A program made the translations under genes and the position numbers. This document shows positions 7,894 through 16,578 of a stretch of 56,294 nt of DNA, piece by piece. The DNA comes from Akkermansiaceae bacterium UBA5020 (GTDB lineage: Bacteria; Verrucomicrobiota; Verrucomicrobiia; Verrucomicrobiales; DEV007). Numbering within the stretch: the first letter of the stretch is position 1; every line of letters begins with the position of its first letter. Under the pieces are notes generated by a model. The model did no database searches, had not been told where the DNA came from, and saw only the letters and a list, made by a program, of their open reading frames with translations. The stretch lies in the NCBI GenBank assembly GCA_002396885.1, contig DGXY01000044.1:1-56294 (forward strand), in the 5' to 3' direction.

Positions 7894-9480
7894 CCCTTTT
7901 CCTTTGTTCTTGCCCTTTTCTTTCCCTTTCGCGTTCTTGCCTTGGTTGGCGACCATCGAGGATTCGGGGGCGTCCTGCGCGGGCACTTTCAGCTCGGACC
8001 GGAGCCGCGTGAGTTCGGCGTGCAATTCGGCCTGCACCGCCGCGTAATCGGCGTTGCCGTAGACGTTGGTCACTTCGTCAGGGTCGGTTTTGCGATCGAT
8101 CAAAGTCCAGTAGTTGGTCTCGGGCTCGTAGAAGTGGAACAGCTTGTAGCGGTCGGTGACGACGCCGTAATGCTTCCGCACGCTGTGCGGTCCGGGATAC
8201 TCGTAATAGTGGTAGTAGAAGCTGGTGCGCCAGTCGGCCGGGGCCTTGCCTCCCGATTGGAAAAAGGGCATGAGACTGCTTCCCTGCATGTCTTCGGGTA
8301 TGGGGAGTCCGGCGGCTTCCAGGAAGGTCTCGGGAAAGTCGATGATCGAGACGATGCCCTCGCCCCGGGTGCCGGGAGCGATCTTGCCGGGCCAGCGGGC
8401 CAGCAGCGGAGTGGTGAGCGATTCCTCGTAGATCCAGCGCTTGTCGAACCAGCCATGTTCGCCAAGGTAGAAGCCCTGGTCGGAGGAAAGGATCACGAGG
8501 GTCTCGTCGGCGATGCCTTCGGCCTCGAGGGTGTCAAGCAAGGCACCCATGGCCTCGTCGACGGCTTTCACCGTGCCGAGGTAGTCGTGCATGTAACGCT
8601 GGTAGCGCCAGCGCACGAGTTCCTTGCCCGAAAGCTCGGCGACGGCGGCGTTGCGTGGCTCGTAGTAGGCGTTCCACTTTGCGAGTTGTTCGGGCGTGAG
8701 CCCCGGCGTCGGGAGGAGCTTGGCGTCGCGCTCGGTGAAGGTCTTGGCAAGGGTCATGTCCTGCTCGAGCTCGGCGATGCCGCGGCCGGAGTAGTCGTCG
8801 AAGAGGGTCTTCGGTTCGGGGAATTCGCGGTCGCCGTTCCATCCGAGATGGCGCAGGGCCGGAGCCCACTCGCGGTGGGGCGCCTTGTGCTGGCTCATGA
8901 GAAGGAAGGGCTTCGTTTTGTCGCGGTTCTTCACCCACTCGATCGAGAATTCACTGATGAGATCGGTGGTGTAGCCGGTGTGTTTCACCGGCTCGCCGTC
9001 GCGGGTCATCGGCGGATTGTAGTAGGCGCCCTGACCCGGCAGGATGTGCCAGTGGTCGAAGCCCTGGGGGTCACTGACGAGGTGCCATTTCCCGATCACG
9101 GCGGTCTGGTAGCCGGCGGCCTGGAGGAGCTTGGGAAAGGTTTGCTGCGATCCGTCGAAGCGGCTGTTGTTGTGATAGAAGCCGTTGAGGTGGCTGTATT
9201 TCCCCGTCTGGATGACGGCCCGGCTCGGACCACAGATCGAATTCGGCACGACGCAGCGCTGGAAGAGCATGCCCTCCTTCGCGAGACGGTCCATGTTCGG
9301 TGTCTCGAGCAGCTTCAGCTCATGCCCGTAGGCGCTGATGGCCTGGGAGGCGAGGTCGTCGCAGAAGAAAAAGACGAGGTTCGGCCGCGCGGTGGTGTTC
9401 GTGGCTTTTTCTTCAGCGGCGCGAGCAGGCGTCAGTGAGAGGACGCCAGCGAGCAAGACGAGGAGGACTGACTGGTTCAT
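7879..9480 (-). CDS. Secreted Cys-type sulfatase with lysine-rich tail
   Basis: A 533-aa secreted sulfatase. The ATG at 9480 puts a signal peptide (SVLLVLLAGVLSLTPARAAE) at the N-terminus; the in-frame start at 9558 adds 26 residues ahead of it. Metal residues D41-D42 lie in FFFCDDLASQ. The formylglycine site is C83 in SICGPSRAVIQTG. GKWHLV and LSSDQGFYLGEHGWFDKRW are the other conserved segments. The last 20 residues are a run of Lys, Gly, Asn and Glu (KGKEKGKNKGKGK), unusual for the family and possibly a binding tail for anionic polymers. It is not closely similar to the sulfatase at 4524, so this is not a recent duplication. Substrate unknown. Confidence 0.9.
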   Translation of the reverse strand: MNQSVLLVLLAGVLSLTPARAAEEKATNTTARPNLVFFFCDDLASQAISAYGHELKLLETPNMDRLAKEGMLFQRCVVPNSICGPSRAVIQTGKYSHLNGFYHNNSRFDGSQQTFPKLLQAAGYQTAVIGKWHLVSDPQGFDHWHILPGQGAYYNPPMTRDGEPVKHTGYTTDLISEFSIEWVKNRDKTKPFLLMSQHKAPHREWAPALRHLGWNGDREFPEPKTLFDDYSGRGIAELEQDMTLAKTFTERDAKLLPTPGLTPEQLAKWNAYYEPRNAAVAELSGKELVRWRYQRYMHDYLGTVKAVDEAMGALLDTLEAEGIADETLVILSSDQGFYLGEHGWFDKRWIYEESLTTPLLARWPGKIAPGTRGEGIVSIIDFPETFLEAAGLPIPEDMQGSSLMPFFQSGGKAPADWRTSFYYHYYEYPGPHSVRKHYGVVTDRYKLFHFYEPETNYWTLIDRKTDPDEVTNVYGNADYAAVQAELHAELTRLRSELKVPAQDAPESSMVANQGKNAKGKEKGKNKGKGKAAE

Positions 9481-9575
9481 GACAAAGGGGACCTCCGGCA
9501 CCGGGAAACGGGCCGGAAAGGCAGAACCCTTCATCGCGGAAAAAGTTGCATTCCGCAACCGCCCTCGCGCGCTCC

Positions 9576-10082
9576 TTATTTGAAGAGCAGGCCGCGGATC
9601 CGCCAGCTCGTGAGGTATTCGCCATCATCGGCGGCGCGCTCGTCGAGCTTGTCGGTGAGATTCATTTCGAACTGCGGACGAGAGGTGCCGCGGCGCTGCA
9701 CCTTCATGATTTTCACGCCGCTGCCGACGGTGTCTTCTTCGTAATCGGGATTGCGGGAGATGCCCGAATAGTAAAGCCGGATCGTGGCGCGGCGTTCGTT
9801 GCCGGTGATCTTCTGGAGATTGAGAAAGAAGCCGTTGCGACGCGAAGGGCCGGTGACGACGGACCGGTTCCGGGGCGGGAGTTGCTCGTTGTCGCGCTGA
9901 TTGACGCGGAAGTTGTCGAAGCTCGACCCGTCCTTGATGGAGATGTTGCCATCGACATCGCCGCGGTAGTTGCCGGAGTAACCGAGACGGCGAAGATCAT
10001 TGCTGGTGAGCGGGGCCGCGCCGATCTCGGGGGCGAAGGCGGCAAAAGCAAGGAGGGTGAGGCAAAGGAGACGAGGAATCAT
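9576..10082 (-). CDS. Secreted hypothetical protein, paralogue 1 of tandem pair
   Basis: A 168-aa protein with a signal peptide (IPRLLCLTLLAFAAFAPEIGA). The mature part starts PLTSNDLRRLGYSGNYRGDVDGN and later has SVVTGPSRRNGFFLN and RRATIRLYYSGISRNPDYEE. The same landmarks, in order, occur in the neighbour at 10172-10693, so the two are tandem paralogues. I do not recognise the family. The ATG at 10082 is chosen because it leads straight into the signal peptide. The mature protein is rich in beta-prone stretches and charged residues and has no cysteine, suggesting a small periplasmic or surface protein. Confidence 0.8.
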   Translation of the reverse strand: MIPRLLCLTLLAFAAFAPEIGAAPLTSNDLRRLGYSGNYRGDVDGNISIKDGSSFDNFRVNQRDNEQLPPRNRSVVTGPSRRNGFFLNLQKITGNERRATIRLYYSGISRNPDYEEDTVGSGVKIMKVQRRGTSRPQFEMNLTDKLDERAADDGEYLTSWRIRGLLFK

Positions 10083-10171
10083 GACGGGGTAGGGGAATGT
10101 GGTTCCCTCGGAAACATCGCGCCCTTTGATCCGACGCGCAAGCATGGCCTCAGCGGCCCGATCGGGCTATC

Positions 10172-10693
10172 TCAGCGGGCGTAGGATCCGTCGAAACGCC
10201 GGTAGGTGAAGAGCGAATCGTCGAAAATGGAGCGCTCCTCAAAGACGTCGTTCGTCGTGATCTCGTAGCGGATCCTCGAGTAGCCCCGTCGCACGAATTG
10301 GACGGTCTTTTGTCCCGATCCATACATGGTCTCACCGTATTGGGGATTGAAGGAGGTGCCGGAGTAGGTGTAGCGGATCGTCGCCCGGCGGAGATTCCCG
10401 CTGGCGGAGACGCGCGTCAGAAAAAATCCGTTTCGTCCACCCGGTCCCGTGACGACCGTTCGCGACGGCATCCCGATCGATTCGACCACCGGACCTCTGA
10501 CAAAGGTCTCATTGTAGCGGAAGCCGTTCCAAGTGCCGACATTCCCCTCGAGGACACCGCGGTAGGTGCCGAAATAGCCGAGATTACGGAGATCCCGGCT
10601 CGAGAGGCGATAGGCGTGAGCCGGTTCCGCAAGGACTCCGGTGAGAGCCACGATCAGGAAGAGAAGGCAGGGCAGAAGGCGGGGGCGGTGCAT
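10172..10693 (-). CDS. Secreted hypothetical protein, paralogue 2 of tandem pair
   Basis: A 173-aa protein with a signal peptide (RPRLLPCLLFLIVALTGVLA). The mature part has YRLSSRDLRNLGYFGTYRG, TVVTGPGGRNGFFLTR and RRATIRYTYSGTSFNPQYGE, matching paralogue 1 in the same order. A long reading frame continues upstream in phase but runs antisense through the CPBP gene, so the ATG at 10693 is taken. About 90 bp separate the copies. Divergence is high outside the conserved blocks, so the duplication is old. Function unknown; the pair could be redundant structural or binding proteins. Confidence 0.8.
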   Translation of the reverse strand: MHRPRLLPCLLFLIVALTGVLAEPAHAYRLSSRDLRNLGYFGTYRGVLEGNVGTWNGFRYNETFVRGPVVESIGMPSRTVVTGPGGRNGFFLTRVSASGNLRRATIRYTYSGTSFNPQYGETMYGSGQKTVQFVRRGYSRIRYEITTNDVFEERSIFDDSLFTYRRFDGSYAR

Positions 10694-10786
10694 GGAAATG
10701 TGCCGTGATTCTAGCGCGGGGACGGGAGGATGCAAGGCGCATGCTACGGCCTTGCCATCGCCGTCGTTTCGTCGTATCGAGCTCTC

Positions 10787-11809
10787 ATGCCGGAGCGCGC
10801 GCCCTTTTTTCAGTCCAGCGTCTTCAAGATTCTCGTCTATCTGCTCGGGACGATGATTCTCGGTGCGCTCCTCGCTCCGGCGCTCTATCTGGGCGGCAAA
10901 CACACCGTGGCTGAAGGCTGGCTCGCAGGGGGGTGGCTCGATGGGCTGCACGGATCGATGGAGCGGGCGAAGTTTTCGCGCTATTTCAACCGCGCCGTTC
11001 TCCTCGCGGCGGTGTTGCTCCTCTGGCCGGCGCTGCGCTGGCTCAATGCGGGGAAACCAAAAAGCGACCTTGCCGCCGCGAACCTCTCGCGTGGCGAGGC
11101 AATGCTCCGCTTTTTCCAACTCTCCCCGAACCGCTGGTGGTGGAGCCATCTTCTCGTGGGATTCGTGATCGCGGGCGGGACGCTCCTCCTTCTCGGTTGG
11201 TTCTACGTGGGACAGGGCTGGTATGAGCTTCGCGACGCGGGCAAGCCGCTCTCGCGCATCCTCGCGACCGCGCTCGGCACGGGTCTCGCGGTGGGCTTGC
11301 TCGAGGAATTCGTCTTCCGGGGAGCCCTGCAGGTCGTCGTTGCGAAGTGGCTGAAGCCAAGGCCGCTCTTTTTCGTGATCGCGGCATTCTTCGCGGTGAT
11401 CCACTTTTTCAACCCGCCCCACGGGCTTGAAGCCGGCACGGTGACGGCGACGACCGGGCTCTGGATGGTGGGTCAAATTTTTGGCCATTTCTTTTCCCAG
11501 TTCGCCAATCCCTCCTTCCTCCTCGCCGAGTTCGCGGTGCTCTTCGCGATCGGCCTCGTCCTCGGCTACACGCGGATGAAAACGGGTTCGCTCTGGCTCG
11601 GGATCGGTCTGCATGCGGGCTGGGTCTTCGGGGTAAAAACGCTCAGTCCGATGACGACCCGCGCCTTTGGCCCCGCCGAAATGATGCCCTGGCTCGGCGA
11701 CACGCTCCGGGTCGGGGCGGTTTCCTGCCTCGTCGTTTCGCTCACCGGACTTGCCCTCTGGCTCTGGCTGCGGAAGCGCTACGGGGATCCCTTTGCGGAA
11801 TTTCGATGA
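10787..11809 (+). CDS. CPBP-family intramembrane metalloprotease (CAAX/Abi type)
   Basis: A 340-aa membrane protein with about eight hydrophobic segments. The protease signature EEFVFRG gives E173, E174 and R178; H206 in AVIHFFNPP and H276 in GIGLHAGWVFG complete the usual metal and catalytic set. Bacterial CPBP proteins cleave or process membrane substrates, with roles from bacteriocin self-immunity to peptide maturation; none is indicated by the neighbours here. The ATG at 10787 is preferred to one 57 bp upstream because the protein then starts just before the first helix. The stop overlaps the ComF gene start by four bases (ATGA at 11806), so the two are coupled. Confidence 0.87.
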   Translation: MPERAPFFQSSVFKILVYLLGTMILGALLAPALYLGGKHTVAEGWLAGGWLDGLHGSMERAKFSRYFNRAVLLAAVLLLWPALRWLNAGKPKSDLAAANLSRGEAMLRFFQLSPNRWWWSHLLVGFVIAGGTLLLLGWFYVGQGWYELRDAGKPLSRILATALGTGLAVGLLEEFVFRGALQVVVAKWLKPRPLFFVIAAFFAVIHFFNPPHGLEAGTVTATTGLWMVGQIFGHFFSQFANPSFLLAEFAVLFAIGLVLGYTRMKTGSLWLGIGLHAGWVFGVKTLSPMTTRAFGPAEMMPWLGDTLRVGAVSCLVVSLTGLALWLWLRKRYGDPFAEFR

Positions 11810-12597
11810 AGACGATCGCCGGCCTGCCGACTGACGGAAGAAGGATCGCCCGCATCCGCCAGGCCCTCGTCGGCTGGATCTACCCGCCTCTCTGTGCCGC
11901 CTGCGAGGCACCCCTCACCGCTGCCCGCCAGATCGAGGTGCCTTTTCTCTGCGAACCCTGCGAGGCGGCCCTCACCCCCATCGGCGACCATTATTGCCGG
12001 GTCTGCGGCCAGGGATTCGATGGGACGTCGGCCTTGCCCTCCCGTTGCGGCAACTGCGGCGACCGCGAACTCGCGATCGACTTCGCCGTGAGCGCCTTCC
12101 GCGGGGCCGGGGCGGGCAAGGGGCTCGTGCACCGTTTCAAATACGCGAAAGAACGCCACCTCGCCCGCCTTTTCGGGGTGCTCCTCGACGAAGTCTGGCG
12201 CGACGAGCGCCTCCGCGAACCCGGCTCGTGGTGGGTCGTGCCCGTGCCCCTCCATCGGAAACGCCAGCGCGAGCGGGGATTCAACCAATCGCTCGAACTC
12301 GCCCGGGAACTCGTCCGCCGTGCCCCGGCCGGGATCGACCTGACCCTGCGCCCCCTCCTCCGCCGCACTCGCGAAAAAGAGCGCCAGGCCCGCCTCGACC
12401 GGCGCGAACGGCTCGCCAATCTCGGCGACGTCTTTGCCCCGGCTCGTCGCCACCCCGAAGTGCCGCCCGGCGGGGCGCGTCTCCTCCTCGTCGACGACGT
12501 CATCACCACCGGCACGACGGTCTCGGAGTGCGCTGCGGTCCTGCGCGAGGTGATGGAAATCGACCAAATCGCCGCCGTTTCGGTGCTGCGGGGGTGA
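11806..12597 (+). CDS. ComF-family phosphoribosyltransferase-like protein
   Basis: A 263-aa protein of the ComF/GntX family. The N-terminal part is a double zinc ribbon: CAAC, CEPC, CRVC and CGNC pairs between residues 29 and 86. FKYAKERHLARL and VVPVPLHRKRQRERGFNQS are family hallmarks, and the PRPP loop LLLVDDVITTGTTVSEC lies near 225-241. In naturally competent bacteria ComF assists uptake or handling of transforming single-stranded DNA, but the family is widespread in species not known to be competent. It overlaps the CPBP protease gene by four bases; accD follows after 104 bp, likely from its own promoter. Confidence 0.9.
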   Translation: MKTIAGLPTDGRRIARIRQALVGWIYPPLCAACEAPLTAARQIEVPFLCEPCEAALTPIGDHYCRVCGQGFDGTSALPSRCGNCGDRELAIDFAVSAFRGAGAGKGLVHRFKYAKERHLARLFGVLLDEVWRDERLREPGSWWVVPVPLHRKRQRERGFNQSLELARELVRRAPAGIDLTLRPLLRRTREKERQARLDRRERLANLGDVFAPARRHPEVPPGGARLLLVDDVITTGTTVSECAAVLREVMEIDQIAAVSVLRG

Positions 12598-12608
12598 TCG
12601 AAAAACGG

Positions 12609-12636
12609 TTGTGTCGACGGCAGGAACCATTATTCT
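12609..12636 (+). promoter_or_regulatory. Candidate sigma-70 promoter of accD
   Basis: TTGTGT (12609-12614) and TATTCT (12631-12636) are 16 bp apart, 66 bp before the accD ATG. Read by eye against the consensus. Confidence 0.4.
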
Positions 12637-12701
12637 ACCCGTCCGGAGCCCTGGCCCCGGAAAACACACACAGACACCCACCTTCGGCTCAAACACGCTT
12701 T

Positions 12702-13541
12702 ATGGGCATTTTCAAAAAACGCTCGATCAGCTCTCTCGGAAAAAAGAAGTCCGACATGCCGGAGGGCCTTTGGAACAAGTGCCCTTCCTGCGGAGCGATC
12801 ATCGACGAGATCACGCTGAAGCAGCGCCACCGCGTCTGCACGAAGTGTGATCACCACTTTACCCTGACCTCGCAGGAGCGCGTCGCGATGCTCCTTGATC
12901 CCGATTCTTTCGACGAGCTCGATCCCACCATCGAGTCCACCGATGCACTCGGCTTCAAGGGCTACACCGACAAGGTGAAGGTTTACCAGAAGAAGACCGG
13001 CCTCAAGGACGCCGTCCTCACCGGTCGTGGCACGATCCTCACCCATCCGGTTACGATCGGGGTGATGGATTTCCGCTTCCTCGGTGCGAGCATGGGCTCG
13101 GCCGTCGGTGAAAAGCTCACCCGCGCCATCGAGGTGGCAACCGACGAGCGCCGCGCCGCGATCATCGTCTGTGCCTCGGGCGGCGCCCGCATGCACGAGG
13201 GCATCCTCAGCCTCATGCAGATGGCGAAAACGAGCGGAGCCCTTGCCCGCCATCACGCCGCAGGCCTTCCTTACCTCTCGATTCTCACCCACCCGACCAC
13301 GGGAGGTGTTACCGCGAGTTTTGCCACACTTGGCGACATCATCATGGCCGAGCCGAATTGCATGATCGGCTTCGCCGGTCCGCGCGTGATCAAAGAGACG
13401 ACCCACCAGAATCTGCCTCCCGGCTTCCAGACCGCCGAGTTCCTCCTCGACCACGGTCTCGTCGACATGATCGTGCCGCGCACGATCATGCGGGAACGCA
13501 TCGGCGATCTCCTCGGCTACATGCTTCCCTCGCGTCGCTGA
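12702..13541 (+). CDS. accD: Acetyl-CoA carboxylase carboxyltransferase subunit beta
   Basis: A 279-aa AccD of standard length. With AccA it transfers the carboxyl group from biotin to acetyl-CoA, making malonyl-CoA for fatty acid synthesis. The N-terminal zinc ribbon is present (C27, C30, C46, C49 in CPSC and CTKC). The crotonase-fold core contains SGGARMHEGILSLMQMAKT and HPTTGGVTASFA, both strongly conserved. The in-frame region upstream of the ATG at 12702 runs out of frame through comF and is not part of the gene. accA is not adjacent, which is common. It converges with the L,D-transpeptidase gene, leaving 27 bp between stops. Confidence 0.95.
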   Translation: MGIFKKRSISSLGKKKSDMPEGLWNKCPSCGAIIDEITLKQRHRVCTKCDHHFTLTSQERVAMLLDPDSFDELDPTIESTDALGFKGYTDKVKVYQKKTGLKDAVLTGRGTILTHPVTIGVMDFRFLGASMGSAVGEKLTRAIEVATDERRAAIIVCASGGARMHEGILSLMQMAKTSGALARHHAAGLPYLSILTHPTTGGVTASFATLGDIIMAEPNCMIGFAGPRVIKETTHQNLPPGFQTAEFLLDHGLVDMIVPRTIMRERIGDLLGYMLPSRR

Positions 13542-13568
13542 GCGATCGGGGTGATGGCAGGGGAACGC

Positions 13569-14300
13569 TCAAGGCAGTTTCCAGGCCATGCGGTAGCGGG
13601 TGTATTCCGCCTCGGGCAAGAGCACGTAGAGCGGCCGACGCTCGGGATTGATCGTGGCGATGAGCCGCTTCAGGTTCTCTTCGGACATCGTCGTGCAGCC
13701 GAAGGTGGTGGCGTTGCCGCCGTTGCGCCAGATGTGGAAGAAGATCGACGACCCGGCTCCAGGCTGGATGTTCGGGTAAGCGTTGTGGGCGATGAAGAGC
13801 TTCAGGGAATGGGCCTGATCGCCCTGTTTCATCTGCGCCTTCTTCTCCTCGGGTGTGGCGGGCTCGTGGTCGATGCGGAGATACTGGTTGTAGAGCGGGG
13901 AATTCACATCTTCGAACCAGAGATCGCGGGTCGTGACCTGGACATAGCTGAGCGAGGGCGCTTTCTGGATCGTGGGCGCGTAGCCCCAGGCCCCGCCGAG
14001 ATTGAAGACTCCCGCGGGGGCGCGGCGATCGCCTTCGGTCTTCATCTTGGCTCCAGCCGGCACGGGGTGCAGTCCGCGTCCCCAAACGAGGCCATTCTTG
14101 CCGAGACGGCCAGTCCAGTTGAAGCCCGTGGCCTGCCAGGGACCGCCCGGCTGGCGCTCGAAAAATCTCAGTTTCACGTTCGAGGAATCCCAGTCCGCGG
14201 CTGTTCCCACGATGAGCTGGGTCGATTGCGCGGGAAGTTCGAAAGCCCGGGCCGTCCCGGAGAGCACGAGGAAAAGCAAAATCGCGAGGAGTCGATGCAT
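13569..14300 (-). CDS. Secreted L,D-transpeptidase family (YkuD-like) protein
   Basis: A 243-aa protein with a signal peptide (HRLLAILLFLVLSGTARA). The C-terminal half holds IFFHIWRNGGNATTFGCTTM, the His...Gly-Cys-Thr arrangement of YkuD catalytic sites, with FGC supplying the nucleophilic cysteine. YkuD enzymes form 3-3 crosslinks in peptidoglycan or anchor lipoproteins to it. The N-terminal part (TQLIVGTAADWDSSNVKL, GLVWGRGLHP) resembles the family group annotated as L,D-transpeptidase family proteins with a DUF-type N-terminus. It stands alone, convergent with accD. A second, different L,D-transpeptidase is at 54627-55352. Confidence 0.82.
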   Translation of the reverse strand: MHRLLAILLFLVLSGTARAFELPAQSTQLIVGTAADWDSSNVKLRFFERQPGGPWQATGFNWTGRLGKNGLVWGRGLHPVPAGAKMKTEGDRRAPAGVFNLGGAWGYAPTIQKAPSLSYVQVTTRDLWFEDVNSPLYNQYLRIDHEPATPEEKKAQMKQGDQAHSLKLFIAHNAYPNIQPGAGSSIFFHIWRNGGNATTFGCTTMSEENLKRLIATINPERRPLYVLLPEAEYTRYRMAWKLP

Positions 14301-14398
14301 CGCGTAATGATACTTAAGAAAAGTTAGATTTACCAGAAGGGATTCGGTTAGGACTCATTTTTTGACCCTTGAAAGGTTCACCGTTCAGAAAGCGATCC

Positions 14399-14433
14399 CT
14401 GGCAGCAAGGGGACTGGCAGCAAGGGGACAGGT
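14399..14433. repeat. Perfect 15-bp tandem duplication with AAGGGGACAGGT
   Basis: CTGGCAGCAAGGGGA occurs at 14399-14413 and again, head to tail, at 14414-14428, followed by CAGGT. The resulting AAGGGGACAGGT (14422-14433) is the reverse complement of the 12-mer found twice in the repeat tract at 1-160. It lies in the 207-bp gap between the L,D-transpeptidase and transketolase genes, next to the tkt terminator; the rest of that gap shows nothing recognisable. Confidence 0.8.
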
Positions 14434-14446
14434 CCGCTCCGAAACG

Positions 14447-14474
14447 CAAAAGACCCCGTCCTCGCGGCGGGGCC
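14447..14474 (-). terminator. Rho-independent terminator of tkt
   Basis: On the minus strand GGGCCCCGCC...GGACGGGGTC forms a GC-rich stem (CCCCG/CGGGG) followed by TCTTTTGC. It begins about 35 bp after the tkt stop codon. Confidence 0.75.
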
Positions 14475-14507
14475 CTGCATCGGTCGGGATGGACGTTGAC
14501 CGGGTGA

Positions 14508-16499
14508 TCAGCCGAGGGCTTTCACTACCGAGACAAGGTTCGCTGCGGTCATCCCGAGCTCGCTCATCACCGTGTCGCCGGGGGCGCTGATGCCAAAACG
14601 ATCGATCCCGACGACGGCGCCGGCGGTGCCAACATATTTCCACCAGAGTCCGCTGACACCGGCCTCGATCGCGACGCGCTTCGTGCACGACGCGGGGAGG
14701 ACTTCCTCGCGGTAGGAGTTGGGCTGGCGGTCGAAACGCTCGAGACAGGGCATCGAAACGACCCGCACGCCTTCGCCGAGTTCGTCGGCGGCCTTCATCG
14801 CGTGCTGCAGTTCGCTGCCGGTGGCGAGGAGGATCGTGGTGAGGGCACCCGTTTCCTTCTTCGCGATGTAACCGCCCTTGAGGACGCCCTCGCGACGCGT
14901 CTTCGCGGGGATGGAGGAAAGGGTCGCGATGTTCTGGCGGGTCAGGAAGAGCACCGTCGGGCCGTCCTTCTTCTCGATCATCGCGGCGAAGGCACCGGCG
15001 GATTCCTCGGGATCTCCGGGGCGGATCACATCGACGTTCGGAATGACGCGAAGGCCGCTCACCGTCTCGACCGGCTGGTGGGTCGGACCGTCTTCTCCGA
15101 CCCCGACGGAATCGTGGGTGAAAATGTAGCCGACCGGGAGATGGGCGAGTCCGGCGAGGCGGATCGAGGGTCGCAGGTAGTCGGCGAAAACCGCGAAGGT
15201 CGCCCCGGTGGCGCGAAAGAGGCCGTCGTAGGCGATGCCGTTGAGGATCGCGCCCATGGCATGCTCTCGGATGCCATACCACACGTTGCGTCCGGCGTAA
15301 TCGGCGCGGGAGAAGTCGCCACCGTTCTTGAGGTAGTTTTTCGTCGAGCCGAAGAGGTCGGCGCTGCCGGTGATAAGCGAAGGCACCGCCTTGGCCACGG
15401 CCTGGATCACGTCACCACCTGAGGCGCGCGTCGCGCCTTTGTAGTCGGCCGCGAATTCGGGGATGAGGTCGAGCAGGTTCTCAGGGGTGCGGCCCGCGAC
15501 GGCGTCGTCGAGCTGCTTCGCGAGTTCCGGATTGGCGGACTGCCAGGCCGAGAAGGTCTTTTCCCAGGTGGCATGAGTCGCGGCGAGCTTCGCTCCGTGA
15601 TCGGCAAAGTAGGCGCGCGTCCCTTCGGAGACGTAGAAGTGCTCTTCGGGCAGACCGAGTCCCTTGCGGGCGTCATCGGAGAATTTCGCCCCGCCCTCGC
15701 CATGACCTGCGGCCGTTCCCGCGACCTGCGGAATGCCCTTGCCGATGATCGTCTTGGCCTCGATCAGCTTCGGCTTGCCGTTGCGGTTCGTCTTCGCCGC
15801 GGTGATCGCAGCATGGAGGGCGTCGAGATCATGACCATCGACCTGCACCGCGTCCCAGCCGAAGGCCTCGAAACGCTTGCAGGCGTCGTAGCTCTGCGTC
15901 ACCTCGGCCATCGCGTCGAGGGTGACGTCGTTGGAATCATAGATGAGGACGAGATTGTCCAACCCGAAGTGACCGGCGAAGGCGATCGCCTCGGAAGCGA
16001 CCCCTTCCTGGAGGCAGCCGTCGCCCGCGAGACAGACGATCGTCTGGTCGAAAACGACGTGGTCGGCCGTATTGAATTTCGCCGCCGCCATCTTCGCGGA
16101 GAGGGCGTAGCCGACCGCATTGCCGACGCCCTGTCCGAGCGGACCGGTCGTGGCCTCGACGCCGACGGTCTCAGCGAACTCGGGGTGACCTGGGGTCTTG
16201 CTGTGGAGCTGGCGGAAGTTTTTGACCTCCTCCATCGGCAGATCGTAGCCCGAGAGGTGGAGCCAGCCGTAGAGGAACATGCTGCCATGGCCGGCGGAAA
16301 GGACGAAGCGGTCGCGATTGAGCCACTTCGGTTGCGCGGGATCGTAGCGGAGGGCGCTGCCAAACAGCACCGCGCCGATTTCCGCCGCGCCGAGAGGCAG
16401 GCCTAGGTGGCCCGAATTGCATTTGTGGACAGCGTCGATGGCGAGACCGCGGGCTTCGGCGGCGGCTTGGGAAAGGGCGGCGTGATTCAGGGAACTCAT
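14508..16499 (-). CDS. tkt: Transketolase
   Basis: A 663-aa protein of normal length that moves two-carbon units between sugar phosphates in the non-oxidative pentose phosphate pathway, using thiamine diphosphate. The substrate-site motif near residue 27 reads CNSGHLGLPLGAAE (usually ANSGHPGLPMG). The cofactor motif begins GDGCLQEG (159-166) and ends at N190-D191. The pyrimidine domain has DSVGVGEDGPTHQP and the C-terminal domain begins near LATGSELQ. The ATG at 16499 gives the standard MSSLNHAALSQAAAEAR N-terminus; a frame extends 42 codons further but is not family sequence. Single-gene unit ended by the terminator at 14447-14474. Confidence 0.95.
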   Translation of the reverse strand: MSSLNHAALSQAAAEARGLAIDAVHKCNSGHLGLPLGAAEIGAVLFGSALRYDPAQPKWLNRDRFVLSAGHGSMFLYGWLHLSGYDLPMEEVKNFRQLHSKTPGHPEFAETVGVEATTGPLGQGVGNAVGYALSAKMAAAKFNTADHVVFDQTIVCLAGDGCLQEGVASEAIAFAGHFGLDNLVLIYDSNDVTLDAMAEVTQSYDACKRFEAFGWDAVQVDGHDLDALHAAITAAKTNRNGKPKLIEAKTIIGKGIPQVAGTAAGHGEGGAKFSDDARKGLGLPEEHFYVSEGTRAYFADHGAKLAATHATWEKTFSAWQSANPELAKQLDDAVAGRTPENLLDLIPEFAADYKGATRASGGDVIQAVAKAVPSLITGSADLFGSTKNYLKNGGDFSRADYAGRNVWYGIREHAMGAILNGIAYDGLFRATGATFAVFADYLRPSIRLAGLAHLPVGYIFTHDSVGVGEDGPTHQPVETVSGLRVIPNVDVIRPGDPEESAGAFAAMIEKKDGPTVLFLTRQNIATLSSIPAKTRREGVLKGGYIAKKETGALTTILLATGSELQHAMKAADELGEGVRVVSMPCLERFDRQPNSYREEVLPASCTKRVAIEAGVSGLWWKYVGTAGAVVGIDRFGISAPGDTVMSELGMTAANLVSVVKALG

Positions 16500-16578
16500 G
16501 GCGTGGGACTGGGTTCGATTTTCGAGGCGCAACCCTTGGCGCATTTGCGTTGTACCGCAAGCGGGAATGGGACGTCCC

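Noticed and set aside
10694..11911. Upstream extension of the second tandem paralogue
   Set aside because: It would run antisense through the CPBP gene and place the signal peptide in the middle of the protein.
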